A DNA stretch of 33,999 bases from assembly GCA_903920315.1 (NCBI GenBank), contig CAIXLU010000526.1, positions 1 through 33,999 on the forward strand, read 5' to 3'. The stretch comes from an uncultured Oscillochloris sp. GTDB taxonomy: Bacteria; Chloroflexota; Chloroflexia; Chloroflexales; Chloroflexaceae. This document shows, piece after piece, positions 15,906 to 24,200 of this stretch. A program made the translations under genes and the position numbers. Position 1 is the stretch's first letter. Each line of letters starts with the position of its first letter. The notes under the pieces are model-generated. The model was not told where the DNA came from. It was given only the letters and a program-made list of their open reading frames with translations, and searched no databases.

Positions 15906-16532
15906 TCAGTTTTCGTGTACTTCATGAGGAAGATCTGCCTGCATGAGCATCTGGCGAGTATAGCGCATGCGTTGGAATGCGGTGATGTGTGAGGCGATAC
16001 CGACGATAATAACTGCCCATTCGAGAACTTGTCGCTGCGGAAGCAGTGGCTGTGCCAGAAGCCCGCAGATCAGCAGGGCGAGCTTCTCTTGACGACCAGC
16101 AATCCCCACATTACAGGATGTAATTTTACCGGTAGATTCCGCCCTGGCACGCACATAACTTGCCATCACCATCCCAAAGAGCGCAAACAGTACCCAGATC
16201 GGCGCAACCGTCCCAGAGAGCAGCACGCCCGCGAAGATAAAAAACTCAGCGTAGCGATCAGTGATGTGATCGAGAACTGTCCCATACTGGCTCGCTGTCC
16301 CGGTTGCTCGCGCTGTTGCGCCATCAAGCATATCGGCCAGGCCAACCAGGAGGATGACGAGGACACCCCACCAGAACAGGGCGTGTGCGATCAGATAACC
16401 GGCACCAACACTCAGGGCGAGGCTCAGATAGGTGAGCATATTTGCGGTTAAGCCAGCGCGTGCGCAGATACGCCCGAGCGGGAGCGTTACCTGCTCGTAG
16501 GATTGACGGACACGCGCTAGGATCGGCACCAT
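15906..16532 (-). CDS. CDP-alcohol phosphatidyltransferase
   Basis: 208 residues and about six transmembrane helices. The signature D-x2-D-G-x2-A-R-x8-G-x3-D-x3-D is complete (DMLDGATAR...GTVLDHITD). The LADMLDGA-type motif and the length resemble phosphatidylinositol-phosphate or archaetidylinositol-phosphate synthases more than PgsA, but substrate choice cannot be read from the sequence alone. It would transfer a phosphatidyl group from CDP-diacylglycerol to an alcohol at the inner membrane. The ATG at 16532 has GGGG about 9 nt upstream. It follows a PfkB-type kinase gene with 19 bp between. Confidence 0.87.
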   Translation of the reverse strand: MVPILARVRQSYEQVTLPLGRICARAGLTANMLTYLSLALSVGAGYLIAHALFWWGVLVILLVGLADMLDGATARATGTASQYGTVLDHITDRYAEFFIFAGVLLSGTVAPIWVLFALFGMVMASYVRARAESTGKITSCNVGIAGRQEKLALLICGLLAQPLLPQRQVLEWAVIIVGIASHITAFQRMRYTRQMLMQADLPHEVHEN

Positions 16533-16551
16533 AGAATCTTACCCCTTATCC

Positions 16552-17454
16552 TCACAACGAGAGCAGCGTATCTAATCGCCGCGTAACCTCCTCCACGGTA
16601 ATCGGAGCCTCCGGGCCAGTATGTTCAATCCAGATCGAGGCAACTGCGGCTCCCATACACCCGGCGCGATAGAGGTTATCAGGATCATCCAGGTATGCGT
16701 GGATAAACCCGGCCATGTAGGTATCCCCCGCGCCCGTCGGATCACGCGCCTCGGTTGCATACGCCGGGATCGCGAACTGCCGTACCCCATCGTCAATACA
16801 TGATCCCGCTTCCGCAAGGGTTACGATGGCGATAGAGCAGCCCAGGGCACGCAAGGCCCGCGCAGCACCGACAGCATCTGCCCGAGGATCAATCCCCGTA
16901 AGCACATGCGTCTCTAGCTCATTCGCTTTAATGACCGTACATCGGCGAGCGACAGCGCGTATGTTATCTGGCAGATAATGTTCAATCCGTCCATCAGTGC
17001 CGATACGCCGCAACATGCCCTGGGGATCAAGGAAGAGAGGGGCGGAACTCACCTGCTGGATCGCCTCAATCAGAGCGAGCGGAGTTTCCTGCAAGACAGG
17101 GCCGATCAGGATCGCCAGCGCATCAGTGCAGACAGATGGAACTTCGGTGATGGGGCCAGCGACCCCCAGCACATCAAGGGTACGATCCCCACGCCGATCA
17201 TAGACAAGGCGGAATCCACCTGTGTGGAGATCCGCCGATGTGTGGGATGTGACCCCGAACCTGGTCATTTCGGTGATGAACCGATCCTGAAGATCGTGGC
17301 CAATGCGACCAACAAGTGCAGCCTGGCGACCGAGGCGAACCAGTGCGAGGCAGGCATTTGTCGAGCAACCCGAAAGAACCCGGCCAGGGGTTGTGAGAAC
17401 CGGAGTGGTAATCTCATCGTAGACTGGATTGCCAAACGCGACAACGAGACTCAT
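16552..17454 (-). CDS. PfkB-family carbohydrate kinase
   Basis: 300 residues, ribokinase-like. The first signature region is GCSTNACLALVRLGRQAALVGRIGHD (about 29-54), and the second is DPTGAGDTYMAGFIHAYL (about 240-257), with the catalytic Asp in GAGD. It phosphorylates a sugar or polyol alcohol group; the substrate is unknown. The ATG at 17454 (MSLVVAFGNPVYDEI) is chosen because the open frame upstream runs into heptamer repeats and the accA gene and has no family character. No clear Shine-Dalgarno is present. The CDP-alcohol phosphatidyltransferase follows immediately, which suggests a phosphorylated alcohol made here could feed lipid head-group synthesis; that is inference. Confidence 0.85.
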   Translation of the reverse strand: MSLVVAFGNPVYDEITTPVLTTPGRVLSGCSTNACLALVRLGRQAALVGRIGHDLQDRFITEMTRFGVTSHTSADLHTGGFRLVYDRRGDRTLDVLGVAGPITEVPSVCTDALAILIGPVLQETPLALIEAIQQVSSAPLFLDPQGMLRRIGTDGRIEHYLPDNIRAVARRCTVIKANELETHVLTGIDPRADAVGAARALRALGCSIAIVTLAEAGSCIDDGVRQFAIPAYATEARDPTGAGDTYMAGFIHAYLDDPDNLYRAGCMGAAVASIWIEHTGPEAPITVEEVTRRLDTLLSL

Positions 17455-17466
17455 CTGCGGTGATTC

Positions 17467-17549
17467 GGGAGCCGGGAGCCGGGAGCCGGGTTCCGGGAGC
17501 CGGGTTCCGGCCACCGGCCACCGGCCACCGGCCACCGGCCACCGGCTCC
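17467..17549. repeat. Composite heptamer array (GGGAGCC/GGGTTCC and GGCCACC)
   Basis: Eleven 7-bp units in unbroken register occupy 17467-17543: three GGGAGCC, GGGTTCC, GGGAGCC, GGGTTCC, then five GGCCACC. The ends GGAGCCGG and CCGGCTCC are mutually inverted, so the array can fold back. It begins 13 bp upstream of the kinase start, between accA and the kinase. The remaining spacer to accA (17550-17620) shows only a weak CCCCG/CGGGG hairpin. Confidence 0.92.
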
Positions 17550-17620
17550 ACAACCCCGTGCGAACTTCCGGGGAGCTGTATTGGGGAATGGGGATCGGAC
17601 GGTGGCGGAATCCTGCCCGA

Positions 17621-18466
17621 TCACCTTCCAGCCTCAGCGTACTGGCCGATAACGCGGTACTTCTGGTAGCGCTGCTTAAGCAGTGCGGGGATCTCGATTT
17701 GTGAGATCGTATCGAGGTGTGCGCGGATGCGCGCACCGAGGGCGGTGATCGCCTCCTGCGGACTCTGGTGGGCACCGCCAACCGGCTCGGGGACGACCTC
17801 GTCAATAATACGCAGTTCGTAGAGATCGCGGGCGGTAAGTTTGAGGGCGCGGGCGGCATCGGGTGCCTTGGCCGAATCACGCCAGAGGATAGAGGCTGCC
17901 GCCTCGGGGGGGGCCACCGAGAAGATGGCGTTCTCTTGCATCAGGATGCGATCCGCGACGCTGATCGCCAAAGCACCACCGCTGCCACCCTCGCCGATCA
18001 CGGCGGCGACAATCGGCACGCGCAGGTTGGTCATTACCAGGATGCTCTCAGCAATGGCATTACCCTGACCGCGCTCCTCAGACTCCTTCTTGGGGTCGGC
18101 AGCGGGCGTATCAACGAAGCAGATCACCGCCATCCCAAACTTCTCAGCCTGACGCATGAGTCGCTGGGCCTTGCGGTAGCCTTCGGGGTGCGACATCCCG
18201 AAGTTTCGCTTCATATTTTCGCGGGTATCGCTACCCTTCTGATGGCCGATCACCATTACCGTGCGCTGGTTAAAGGTGGCAATTCCGCCCACAATCGCAG
18301 GGTCATCGCCAAAGCGACGATCTCCGTGGAACTCAACAAAATCTTCGCAGAGGGCGGCGATATAGTCGAGCGTGTGGGGGCGCTGCGGGTGGCGGGCCAG
18401 TTGTACGCGATCCCAGGGCGTAAGTTCCGGCGTCTCTGTGGGATGGGGGTGTGTCGTTTCGTCCAT
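17621..18466 (-). CDS. accA: Acetyl-CoA carboxylase carboxyltransferase subunit alpha
   Basis: 281 residues; with AccD it transfers carboxyl from biotin to acetyl-CoA, giving malonyl-CoA. Recognisable blocks: WDRVQLARHPQRPHTLDYI, FVEFHGDRRFGDDPAIVGG, GHQKGSDT, NFGMSHPEGYRKA, EERGQGNAIAESI, GEGGSGGALAI and SILWRDSAKAPDAA. Two active-site loops differ from the usual sequence: CFVDTPAADPKKESEERGQ where DTPGAYPG-x2-AEERGQ is expected, and FSVAPPEAAAS where SVISPEGCAS is usual. The ATG at 18466 lies 12 bp after accD; its Shine-Dalgarno is poor. In Chloroflexales this enzyme can serve both fatty-acid synthesis and the 3-hydroxypropionate bicycle; which applies here is unknown. accB and accC partners are not adjacent. 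Confidence 0.92.
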   Translation of the reverse strand: MDETTHPHPTETPELTPWDRVQLARHPQRPHTLDYIAALCEDFVEFHGDRRFGDDPAIVGGIATFNQRTVMVIGHQKGSDTRENMKRNFGMSHPEGYRKAQRLMRQAEKFGMAVICFVDTPAADPKKESEERGQGNAIAESILVMTNLRVPIVAAVIGEGGSGGALAISVADRILMQENAIFSVAPPEAAASILWRDSAKAPDAARALKLTARDLYELRIIDEVVPEPVGGAHQSPQEAITALGARIRAHLDTISQIEIPALLKQRYQKYRVIGQYAEAGR

Positions 18467-18478
18467 ATGTAAGATGCG

Positions 18479-19405
18479 CTACGCTCGACCATTCAGGTAG
18501 GGGATTGCACCGATCAGCTCCTCGACCGGATCGCGCTGTGCGACCGGATGGCGGCGCGCACCGTAGAGTCGAATCAGCCGACCGATGGTATCGCGGAGCA
18601 GGTTGCGCTCCACGACCATATCAATCATGCCGTGCTCCAGCATAAACTCAGCAGTCTGGAACCCGGCGGGCAATTTCTGGCGCATGATCTGCTCAATCAG
18701 GCGTTTGCCGGCAAAGCCGATGTTCGCCCCTGGCTCGGCGATGATCACGTCAGCCACCGAGGGGTAGGATGCGGTGACACCACCGTAGCACGGGTCTATC
18801 AGCAGCGCGATATGCGGCTGTCCCGCCTCAGATAGCCGGGTGAGGGCCATCGTCACTTTGGCCATTTGCATGAGGGCGATCACTCCCTCTTGCTGACGCG
18901 CTCCGCCTGATGTGTTGATCGTCAGCATGGGAATGCCCAGGTCGGCAGCACGCTCGGCAGCACGCGACATCTTCTCGCCATAGACGCTGCCCATTGACGA
19001 ACCCATAAAGGCGAAGTCGCCCACGGCCAGGGCCAGGTGTTCGCCGCCGATCATGCCCAGGCCAGAGAGTACCGCGTCGGGCATTCCTGTGCGCTGCTGG
19101 GCCTTCGCCAGCTTCTCGGCGTAGCTCTCATCGAGCGAAACAAAGCCGAGCGGGTCAGTCGGCAACAGGTTCGCGTCCATCTCGCTAAAGGAACCCGTAT
19201 CAAGCAGGCCAATCCACTCGTGGGCGCTCATACGCATGTGGTGGCCGCATTTCGGACAAACCTTCAGGTTGTCGTTCAGCTCTTTTTTATAGACAAGCTC
19301 CCGACATGCCGTGCATTTAACCCACATGTCGTCGGGAACGGGGTTGCCCTCAGGCTGTCCACCCGTGGTGAAGCTCGTCTTTCTGCGTCGGAAAAACTCT
19401 TTCAC
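18479..19405 (-). CDS. accD: Acetyl-CoA carboxylase carboxyltransferase subunit beta
   Basis: 308 residues. The N-terminal zinc ribbon is complete: Cys31, Cys34, Cys50 and Cys53. The crotonase-like core contains MGSSMGSVYGEKMSRAAE, NTSGGARQQEG and DPCYGGVTASYPSVADVIIAEPGANIGFAGKRLIEQ. DPCYGG replaces the more usual DPTTGG. The start is a GTG at 19405 preceded by a purine run (GAAAGAGAAAG). It is co-transcribed with accA, 12 bp downstream, from the extended -10 promoter at 19498-19506. The leader of about 85 nt has a weak CAGTGC/GCACTG hairpin (19426-19445). Confidence 0.94.
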   Translation of the reverse strand: MKEFFRRRKTSFTTGGQPEGNPVPDDMWVKCTACRELVYKKELNDNLKVCPKCGHHMRMSAHEWIGLLDTGSFSEMDANLLPTDPLGFVSLDESYAEKLAKAQQRTGMPDAVLSGLGMIGGEHLALAVGDFAFMGSSMGSVYGEKMSRAAERAADLGIPMLTINTSGGARQQEGVIALMQMAKVTMALTRLSEAGQPHIALLIDPCYGGVTASYPSVADVIIAEPGANIGFAGKRLIEQIMRQKLPAGFQTAEFMLEHGMIDMVVERNLLRDTIGRLIRLYGARRHPVAQRDPVEELIGAIPYLNGRA

Positions 19406-19497
19406 CGAAGCTTTCTCTTTCTGCGCAGTGCCATCTGCCGCACTGGTATCAGGCGGAATGACCTTGTCGTTTCTATCACGAAAAATACGTGCGTGTT

Positions 19498-19506
19498 ATT
19501 ATAGCA
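19498..19506 (-). promoter_or_regulatory. Extended -10 promoter of accDA
   Basis: On the minus strand TGCTATAAT fits the extended -10 consensus (TGnTATAAT). It overlaps the TAA stop of the flavin oxidoreductase gene; no good -35 is visible, as is allowed for this promoter class. Confidence 0.55.
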
Positions 19507-20965
19507 CTTCTTGGGCGGAACCCCTGTAGGTTGCCTGCGCACCCTGCTCATCGCTATCGAGGAGGTAGGCGACCACATCGGCGGCGCTGTAGCTGCTGCG
19601 GCCATCGAGATAGGCTCCCATGAGCTTCAGGTCATCGCCGCTGGTGAGCAGTGGCGGCTCGACCTTGCCATCATCGCGCAGTTGCTCAAGACCAATGTTG
19701 GCCATCAGGGCGTTACAGAGACACTTGCGGCCCTCGGTCTCTTCACCATTTCCACCCTTGGAGAGGTAGGTATCAATCGGCTCAGAGGCGCAGCGGAAGC
19801 GGATTTTCCCGTCAGGGCCGTGGTAGGCGCTGCGCAGATAGCCCAGATCGCAGATACGCTCGCGATGCTCCCAATCGGCGGGGTTCTCGTCCCAGTTCAC
19901 CACCTTGAAAGGGAAGCCCGTGGGCGAGGCGCGGGGGTCAGTGATCACATCAACCGCATTGCGGGCGGCAGCCGAGATCACCGACGCCTTGAGGTTTGCG
20001 GCGTGGCCGGACTCCTCGCAGTACGCGAAGAGCGTGCCGACCTGGATGCCAGCGGCACCTTCAGCGAGAGCTTGGCGCAAACCCTCAGGGCTGCCCTTCC
20101 CCCCGGCCAGCCAGAAGGGCAGACCCAGTTCGCGCATCTTGGCGAGGTCAACCTGATCACGTGGGCCGTAGATCGGCTCGCCGCGCTCGTTGAACTGGGG
20201 CTGGCCACGCGGCGGTGCGTTATGTCCGCCGGCGGTCGGCCCCTCGATAATAAAGCCGTCCACGCGACCGCCAGACTTGCGGGCCATCACCGTAGCCAGC
20301 GAGTTACTGGCGATGATCGGCAGGAACAGAGGGCGATGCAGAGTAGACGGCGTCACCTCCCAGTGAACAGCCGGATCAAACGTGATATGAGTCGTCTCGC
20401 CTGCGGGCATACCTTCAACATCAAAGGCGCTGGTTGCAACCCGATGCTCAGCCAGGGCATCGAGAGCCACCGGAAACTCACGCGGGATACCCGCACCCAT
20501 CAGCACCGCATCCACCCCAGCGAGCATGGCTCCGTAGAGGGTTGCCAGGTTCGGCTGCTGGATCTTGGTGAGCAGATTCATCCCGACCGGGCCGGTGTGA
20601 CCCTCTTTCGCCAGGTAAACCTCGACAAAGGAGGAGAGCATGAGCAATTGCTGGCGCTCGACGTTCATCTCGGCCTTGAAGAGAGGCAGGAGAGCGTAGG
20701 ATTCGCCAGCCTGTCGGCCACTCGCGTTGAAGTAGGTCGTCAGGATACGCTCTGCCACCGCAGGGATGGGGAACTGCGCCATCGCTCGCCGCATATGCCC
20801 ACCGACATCGCCGTCCTGGAGGCGTCGGATGAGGATCGTATCGAGCGCGGTACCAGAGACCACACCCAGTTGTCCGGCACACGAGACGGCATTGGCCAGG
20901 CGCCAATCAGAAACTCCGGCACCCATACCACCCTGGATGATCATTGGCAATGTGACGGGCTGCAT
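19499..20965 (-). CDS. NAD(P)H-dependent flavin oxidoreductase, nitronate monooxygenase family
   Basis: 488 residues from the ATG at 20965 (MQPVTLPMIIQGGMGAGVS), chosen for GAGGAGA at correct spacing; the open frame extends 26 codons further upstream without support. It is an FMN-binding TIM barrel with IIQGGMGAGVSDWRLANAVS, VGMNLL, VLMGAGIP, IIEGPTAGGHNAPPRG, FWLAGGKGSPEGL and AAGIQVGTLFAY. It is longer than nitronate monooxygenase or FabK (about 310-350) because of a C-terminal region of about 130 residues with Cys-rich RFRCASEP and GRKCLCNALMANIGL. The family includes nitronate monooxygenases and enoyl reductases (FabK, PfaD). The adjacent accDA makes a lipid role possible, but this is not proven. 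Confidence 0.83.
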   Translation of the reverse strand: MQPVTLPMIIQGGMGAGVSDWRLANAVSCAGQLGVVSGTALDTILIRRLQDGDVGGHMRRAMAQFPIPAVAERILTTYFNASGRQAGESYALLPLFKAEMNVERQQLLMLSSFVEVYLAKEGHTGPVGMNLLTKIQQPNLATLYGAMLAGVDAVLMGAGIPREFPVALDALAEHRVATSAFDVEGMPAGETTHITFDPAVHWEVTPSTLHRPLFLPIIASNSLATVMARKSGGRVDGFIIEGPTAGGHNAPPRGQPQFNERGEPIYGPRDQVDLAKMRELGLPFWLAGGKGSPEGLRQALAEGAAGIQVGTLFAYCEESGHAANLKASVISAAARNAVDVITDPRASPTGFPFKVVNWDENPADWEHRERICDLGYLRSAYHGPDGKIRFRCASEPIDTYLSKGGNGEETEGRKCLCNALMANIGLEQLRDDGKVEPPLLTSGDDLKLMGAYLDGRSSYSAADVVAYLLDSDEQGAQATYRGSAQEVL

Positions 20966-20981
20966 AAAAATTCTCCTCAAG

Positions 20982-20987
20982 ATTATA
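20982..20987 (-). promoter_or_regulatory. Candidate -10 of the flavin oxidoreductase gene
   Basis: TATAAT on the minus strand, 16 bp upstream of the start codon; transcription would start just before the GAGGAGA site. No good -35 is visible. The spacer from here to 21275 also holds the palindromes listed next. Confidence 0.4.
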
Positions 20988-21135
20988 ATATCAGCAGACG
21001 ACAACTGCACCGAAGCCGCATCATGCGCCGGTGACAAGGACACGTCGCCATACTGGCGTAAAAGACACGCGAAACTCCCCTAGTGTACGCATTGAGTAGT
21101 AATTACAGAGTACAGACTCTGACAGATCGCCGCAA

Positions 21136-21148
21136 GTGTCGCCAGACA
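21136..21148. promoter_or_regulatory. Candidate operator, distal site
   Basis: GTGTCGCCAGACA, partly palindromic (TGTC/GACA). It differs by one base from the 13-mer GTGTCGCAAGACA at 21179-21191, 43 bp (about four helical turns) downstream on the same face of the DNA. Confidence 0.45.
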
Positions 21149-21176
21149 TATTTTAAGCGAATTTTGACCACCTGAT

Positions 21177-21194
21177 ATGTGTCGCAAGACACAT
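21177..21194. promoter_or_regulatory. Candidate operator, proximal site
   Basis: ATGTGTC-GCAA-GACACAT is a perfect 7-bp inverted repeat, and its core repeats the distal site. It lies 44 bp upstream of the -35 element of the ligase-fusion gene. Confidence 0.5.
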
Positions 21195-21210
21195 CGCGTT
21201 GTGGCGCATG

Positions 21211-21232
21211 GGGAACAGACAATTCTGTTCCC
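21211..21232. promoter_or_regulatory. 9-bp perfect inverted repeat next to the -35 element
   Basis: GGGAACAGA-CAAT-TCTGTTCCC ends 5 bp before TTGACA at 21238. The position is that of a repressor or activator site. Confidence 0.6.
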
Positions 21233-21237
21233 TCACA

Positions 21238-21266
21238 TTGACATCCGCCCAGGCCAAGGCTATACT
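21238..21266 (+). promoter_or_regulatory. Near-consensus sigma-70 promoter, probably leaderless transcript
   Basis: TTGACA (21238-21243), exactly 17 bp, TATACT (21261-21266): only one base away from consensus. Initiation about seven bases after the -10 falls at about 21273, two bases before the ATG at 21275. No room for a Shine-Dalgarno exists. Confidence 0.8.
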
Positions 21267-21274
21267 CGGCCACG

Positions 21275-24200
21275 ATGAACGCCCCGTTCGCATTTCGTCA
21301 CCCACGGGCAGGAGCAGCGATAGCTGTACTCCTGCTTTTTGCCTTGATCGCCGCCCTGTCTGCTACAGTCTGGCTGGATAATGCGACCAATCGCGGTGTT
21401 ACCTACCGCGCTGGCGCAGATCCCATCCCCTTCACCGACGGCCCGAGCGTGGGCGTCAATCTCTACAACCTCCCGTTTGAACCCGACCCTGCGGTGGTGG
21501 ATCGCAGCTTCGCGCTGGCCCACGATCTCGGGGCGCGCTATGCGCGTATGCAGGCACCCTGGGAAGATATTGAGATCCACGCCAGAGGCGATTTTGAGGA
21601 TCGGCGAAATCTGGCGACGCTGGGCGCGATCTCGGCATGGGCCAAGTACGACCGGATCGTGGCCGCCGCCAACGCCGCCGGGGTCGAGTTAATCTTGCGC
21701 TTGGAGCGCCCGCCAGACTGGTCACGCCAGCGGTCTCTAGCCTCGCCTGAGTTCCAGGCGGGCCTGAATCTCGATGGCAACTCGACCGGCCCGCCCGACG
21801 ACTTCGCCGATTACGCTCACTTCGTGCAAGCACTGGTGGAACGCTATGACGGCGACGGTGTGGATGACGCGCCCGCCCACCAGCGGGTGCGCTTCTTCCA
21901 GCTCTGGAACGAGCCAAACCTGATGGGCGAGTGGAACTGGCAGACGCCTAGCCCCGAAGATTTTGTGGCCCTGTTGCGTGCCGGGGCCGCCGCCGCACGT
22001 GCGGCCAATCCCCAGGCCGTCATCCTCTTCCCCGGCCTCGCCCCCACCGATGGCCTCGACTGGCGCGCACCCATGACCGAGCTAGAGTACCTCGACCGAG
22101 TCTACAAGGCCGGTGGAGCAGACTCTTTCGACATTATGGCCGCCCAAAGCTACGGCCTGGGCCAGTCGCCCTCTGAACACCGCTACGTCTTCCTGCGCGG
22201 GCGCAGCAACTGGAGCTGGAACCAGCCGATTGACACGCGCAGCGACGTGAGCCGGGTGGTGCTGCTGCGCGAAGTGATGGAGCGCAACGGCGATGCGGGT
22301 ACGCCGGTGTGGGTGACGGAATTTGGTTGGAACAGCGCGCCGGAACACATTCCGCCCGAACGCCGGAATACATGGGGCCAGCCGGTCTCCGAGCAGCAGA
22401 AGGGCGATTACCTTGTCGAACAGGTCGAGCGGGCACGCCAGGAATGGCCGTGGATGGGGGTGATGAACGTGTGGATGCTGCGCTACGGCGGCTACACCGA
22501 TCCAAACCCGGAAGACCCCACGCCCTACTTCGCCCTGGTGAGCCGCGACTGGCAGCCCCTAGAATCGTACCGCATCCTCCAGACGTACCTAGCCCGTCCA
22601 GCCACGGCGGGAGTCGGTGCCCATAACTGGCAGAGTCAGGCGGTAGAACGGATTGATGGCGGCTGGCGGGTGCGCTTCAGCGGAGCGCGGATCAGCCTGG
22701 TGGGCGGCATAGCCGATCCGTACACGGTGATCATTGACGGGCAGGCGGCGATCACGACCCGCGACGAGGCCGATGGGCACCAGACCCTGCACTCGGCGTG
22801 GCTACCCGAGGGCGAGCACATGCTAGAACTGCACGGCACAGCGGCACCCGATACGTTTACGGTGGATCGGGCGAGACCCTGGGGCTGGTTCTGGGATTAC
22901 GGGCCGCTGGCGGTGCTGATTACCATTGCGGTGAGCGGTGCGATAGCGATGGGCAGAATCTTCACTGTTGTCATGTCGTGGATGGATGTACCAGCGAAGC
23001 TGACACATCTATCCACGATAGTACGAGTTTTTAAGAGTAGGATTCGCCCCGATACTCTCTTCCTCTTCGCTATGGGCCTTGGCCTGCTGATCGCCTACCG
23101 AGCCTCGGCGCAACTGCCGCTGACCGCACTAGGTCTGGTCATCTTTACGCCCCTGGCCCTCTGGCGACCCGATCTAGCCCTGGCATACGTGCCCCTCACA
23201 GTGACACTCTACTTCATGCCCAAGGGCCTATTCGATGCCCGCTTCGGCATCCGCGACAACGGGATCTACCTGCCGCTGCACGAGGTTGTCCTGGTGATTA
23301 CCGCCATCAGCTCCCTACGCCATGCCCCTCGCCTCTCGCCTCCTGCCTCTCGCCTCCTGCCTCCTGCCTCCTGCCTCCCGCCTCCTACCCCCCGCCTCCT
23401 ACTCCCCGCCTCCCTCTTCGCCCTCGCCGGCATGTGGGGCTTCCTGATTGCCGGGGACAAAGGCCCGGCCCTGCGCGAGTTGCGCTGGCTGATCATCGAG
23501 CCGCTGATCTTCTGCGGGCTGCTGATCTTCTACGCACGCAGGCGCGAGCCGGGATATGTGACGCTGATTATTGGTTTTTGGCTGGCGGGCGGGGCAATGA
23601 GCGGGCTGGTGGGAATTCTTCAGTTTTTTGGGCTGAATCTGGCTCCGCTGATTGGCACGAAGGTGGGCTTCAGTAACGACACCATCCCGGTGGAGGGTGT
23701 GCTGCGCGTAACCGGACTCTACGGCCACCCGAATAACCTTGGCCTCGCCATGGGCCGCTTCTGGCCGCTGGCAGCGGCCCTGGCCCATGTGGCCTTCTGG
23801 AACGGGCCGGGCGGCATGGCGCGTATCCGCCGATCCTGGCCGATCCTGCTGGCGACATTGCTGTGCCTGGGCGGGTTACTCGTCTCGTTCTCACGCGGAG
23901 CCTACCTGGGCGCGGCAGCGGGCGCGGTGGTACTCGGGCTGCTGCTTGTCGGGCGGGAGGCGGGAGGCGGCAGGCGGGAGGCGGGAGGCGGCAGGCGGCA
24001 GGCGGCAGGCGGCAGGGAGCCTTCCCCCCGCTTCCTGCCTCCTGCCTCCCGCCTCCTGCCCCTGATTCTCGGGGCTGCGGTCAGTCTCACAGTTCTCGGC
24101 GGACTGGCCCTGTTGGCCGTGAACGTGCAGCGCTTCAACCTGCTCGGTGCCAGCAGCGGGATCAGGGTGCAGACCTGGGCGTCGGCTCTGGCGATGCTGC

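Noticed and set aside
17455-17880. N-terminal extension of the PfkB-type kinase frame
   Set aside because: It would be encoded by heptamer repeats and the antisense of accA; the family N-terminus begins at 17454.
19511-21034. 507-residue open frame opposite the flavin oxidoreductase
   Set aside because: Composition is His/Arg/Gly-rich without motifs, and the opposite strand encodes a complete recognisable enzyme.
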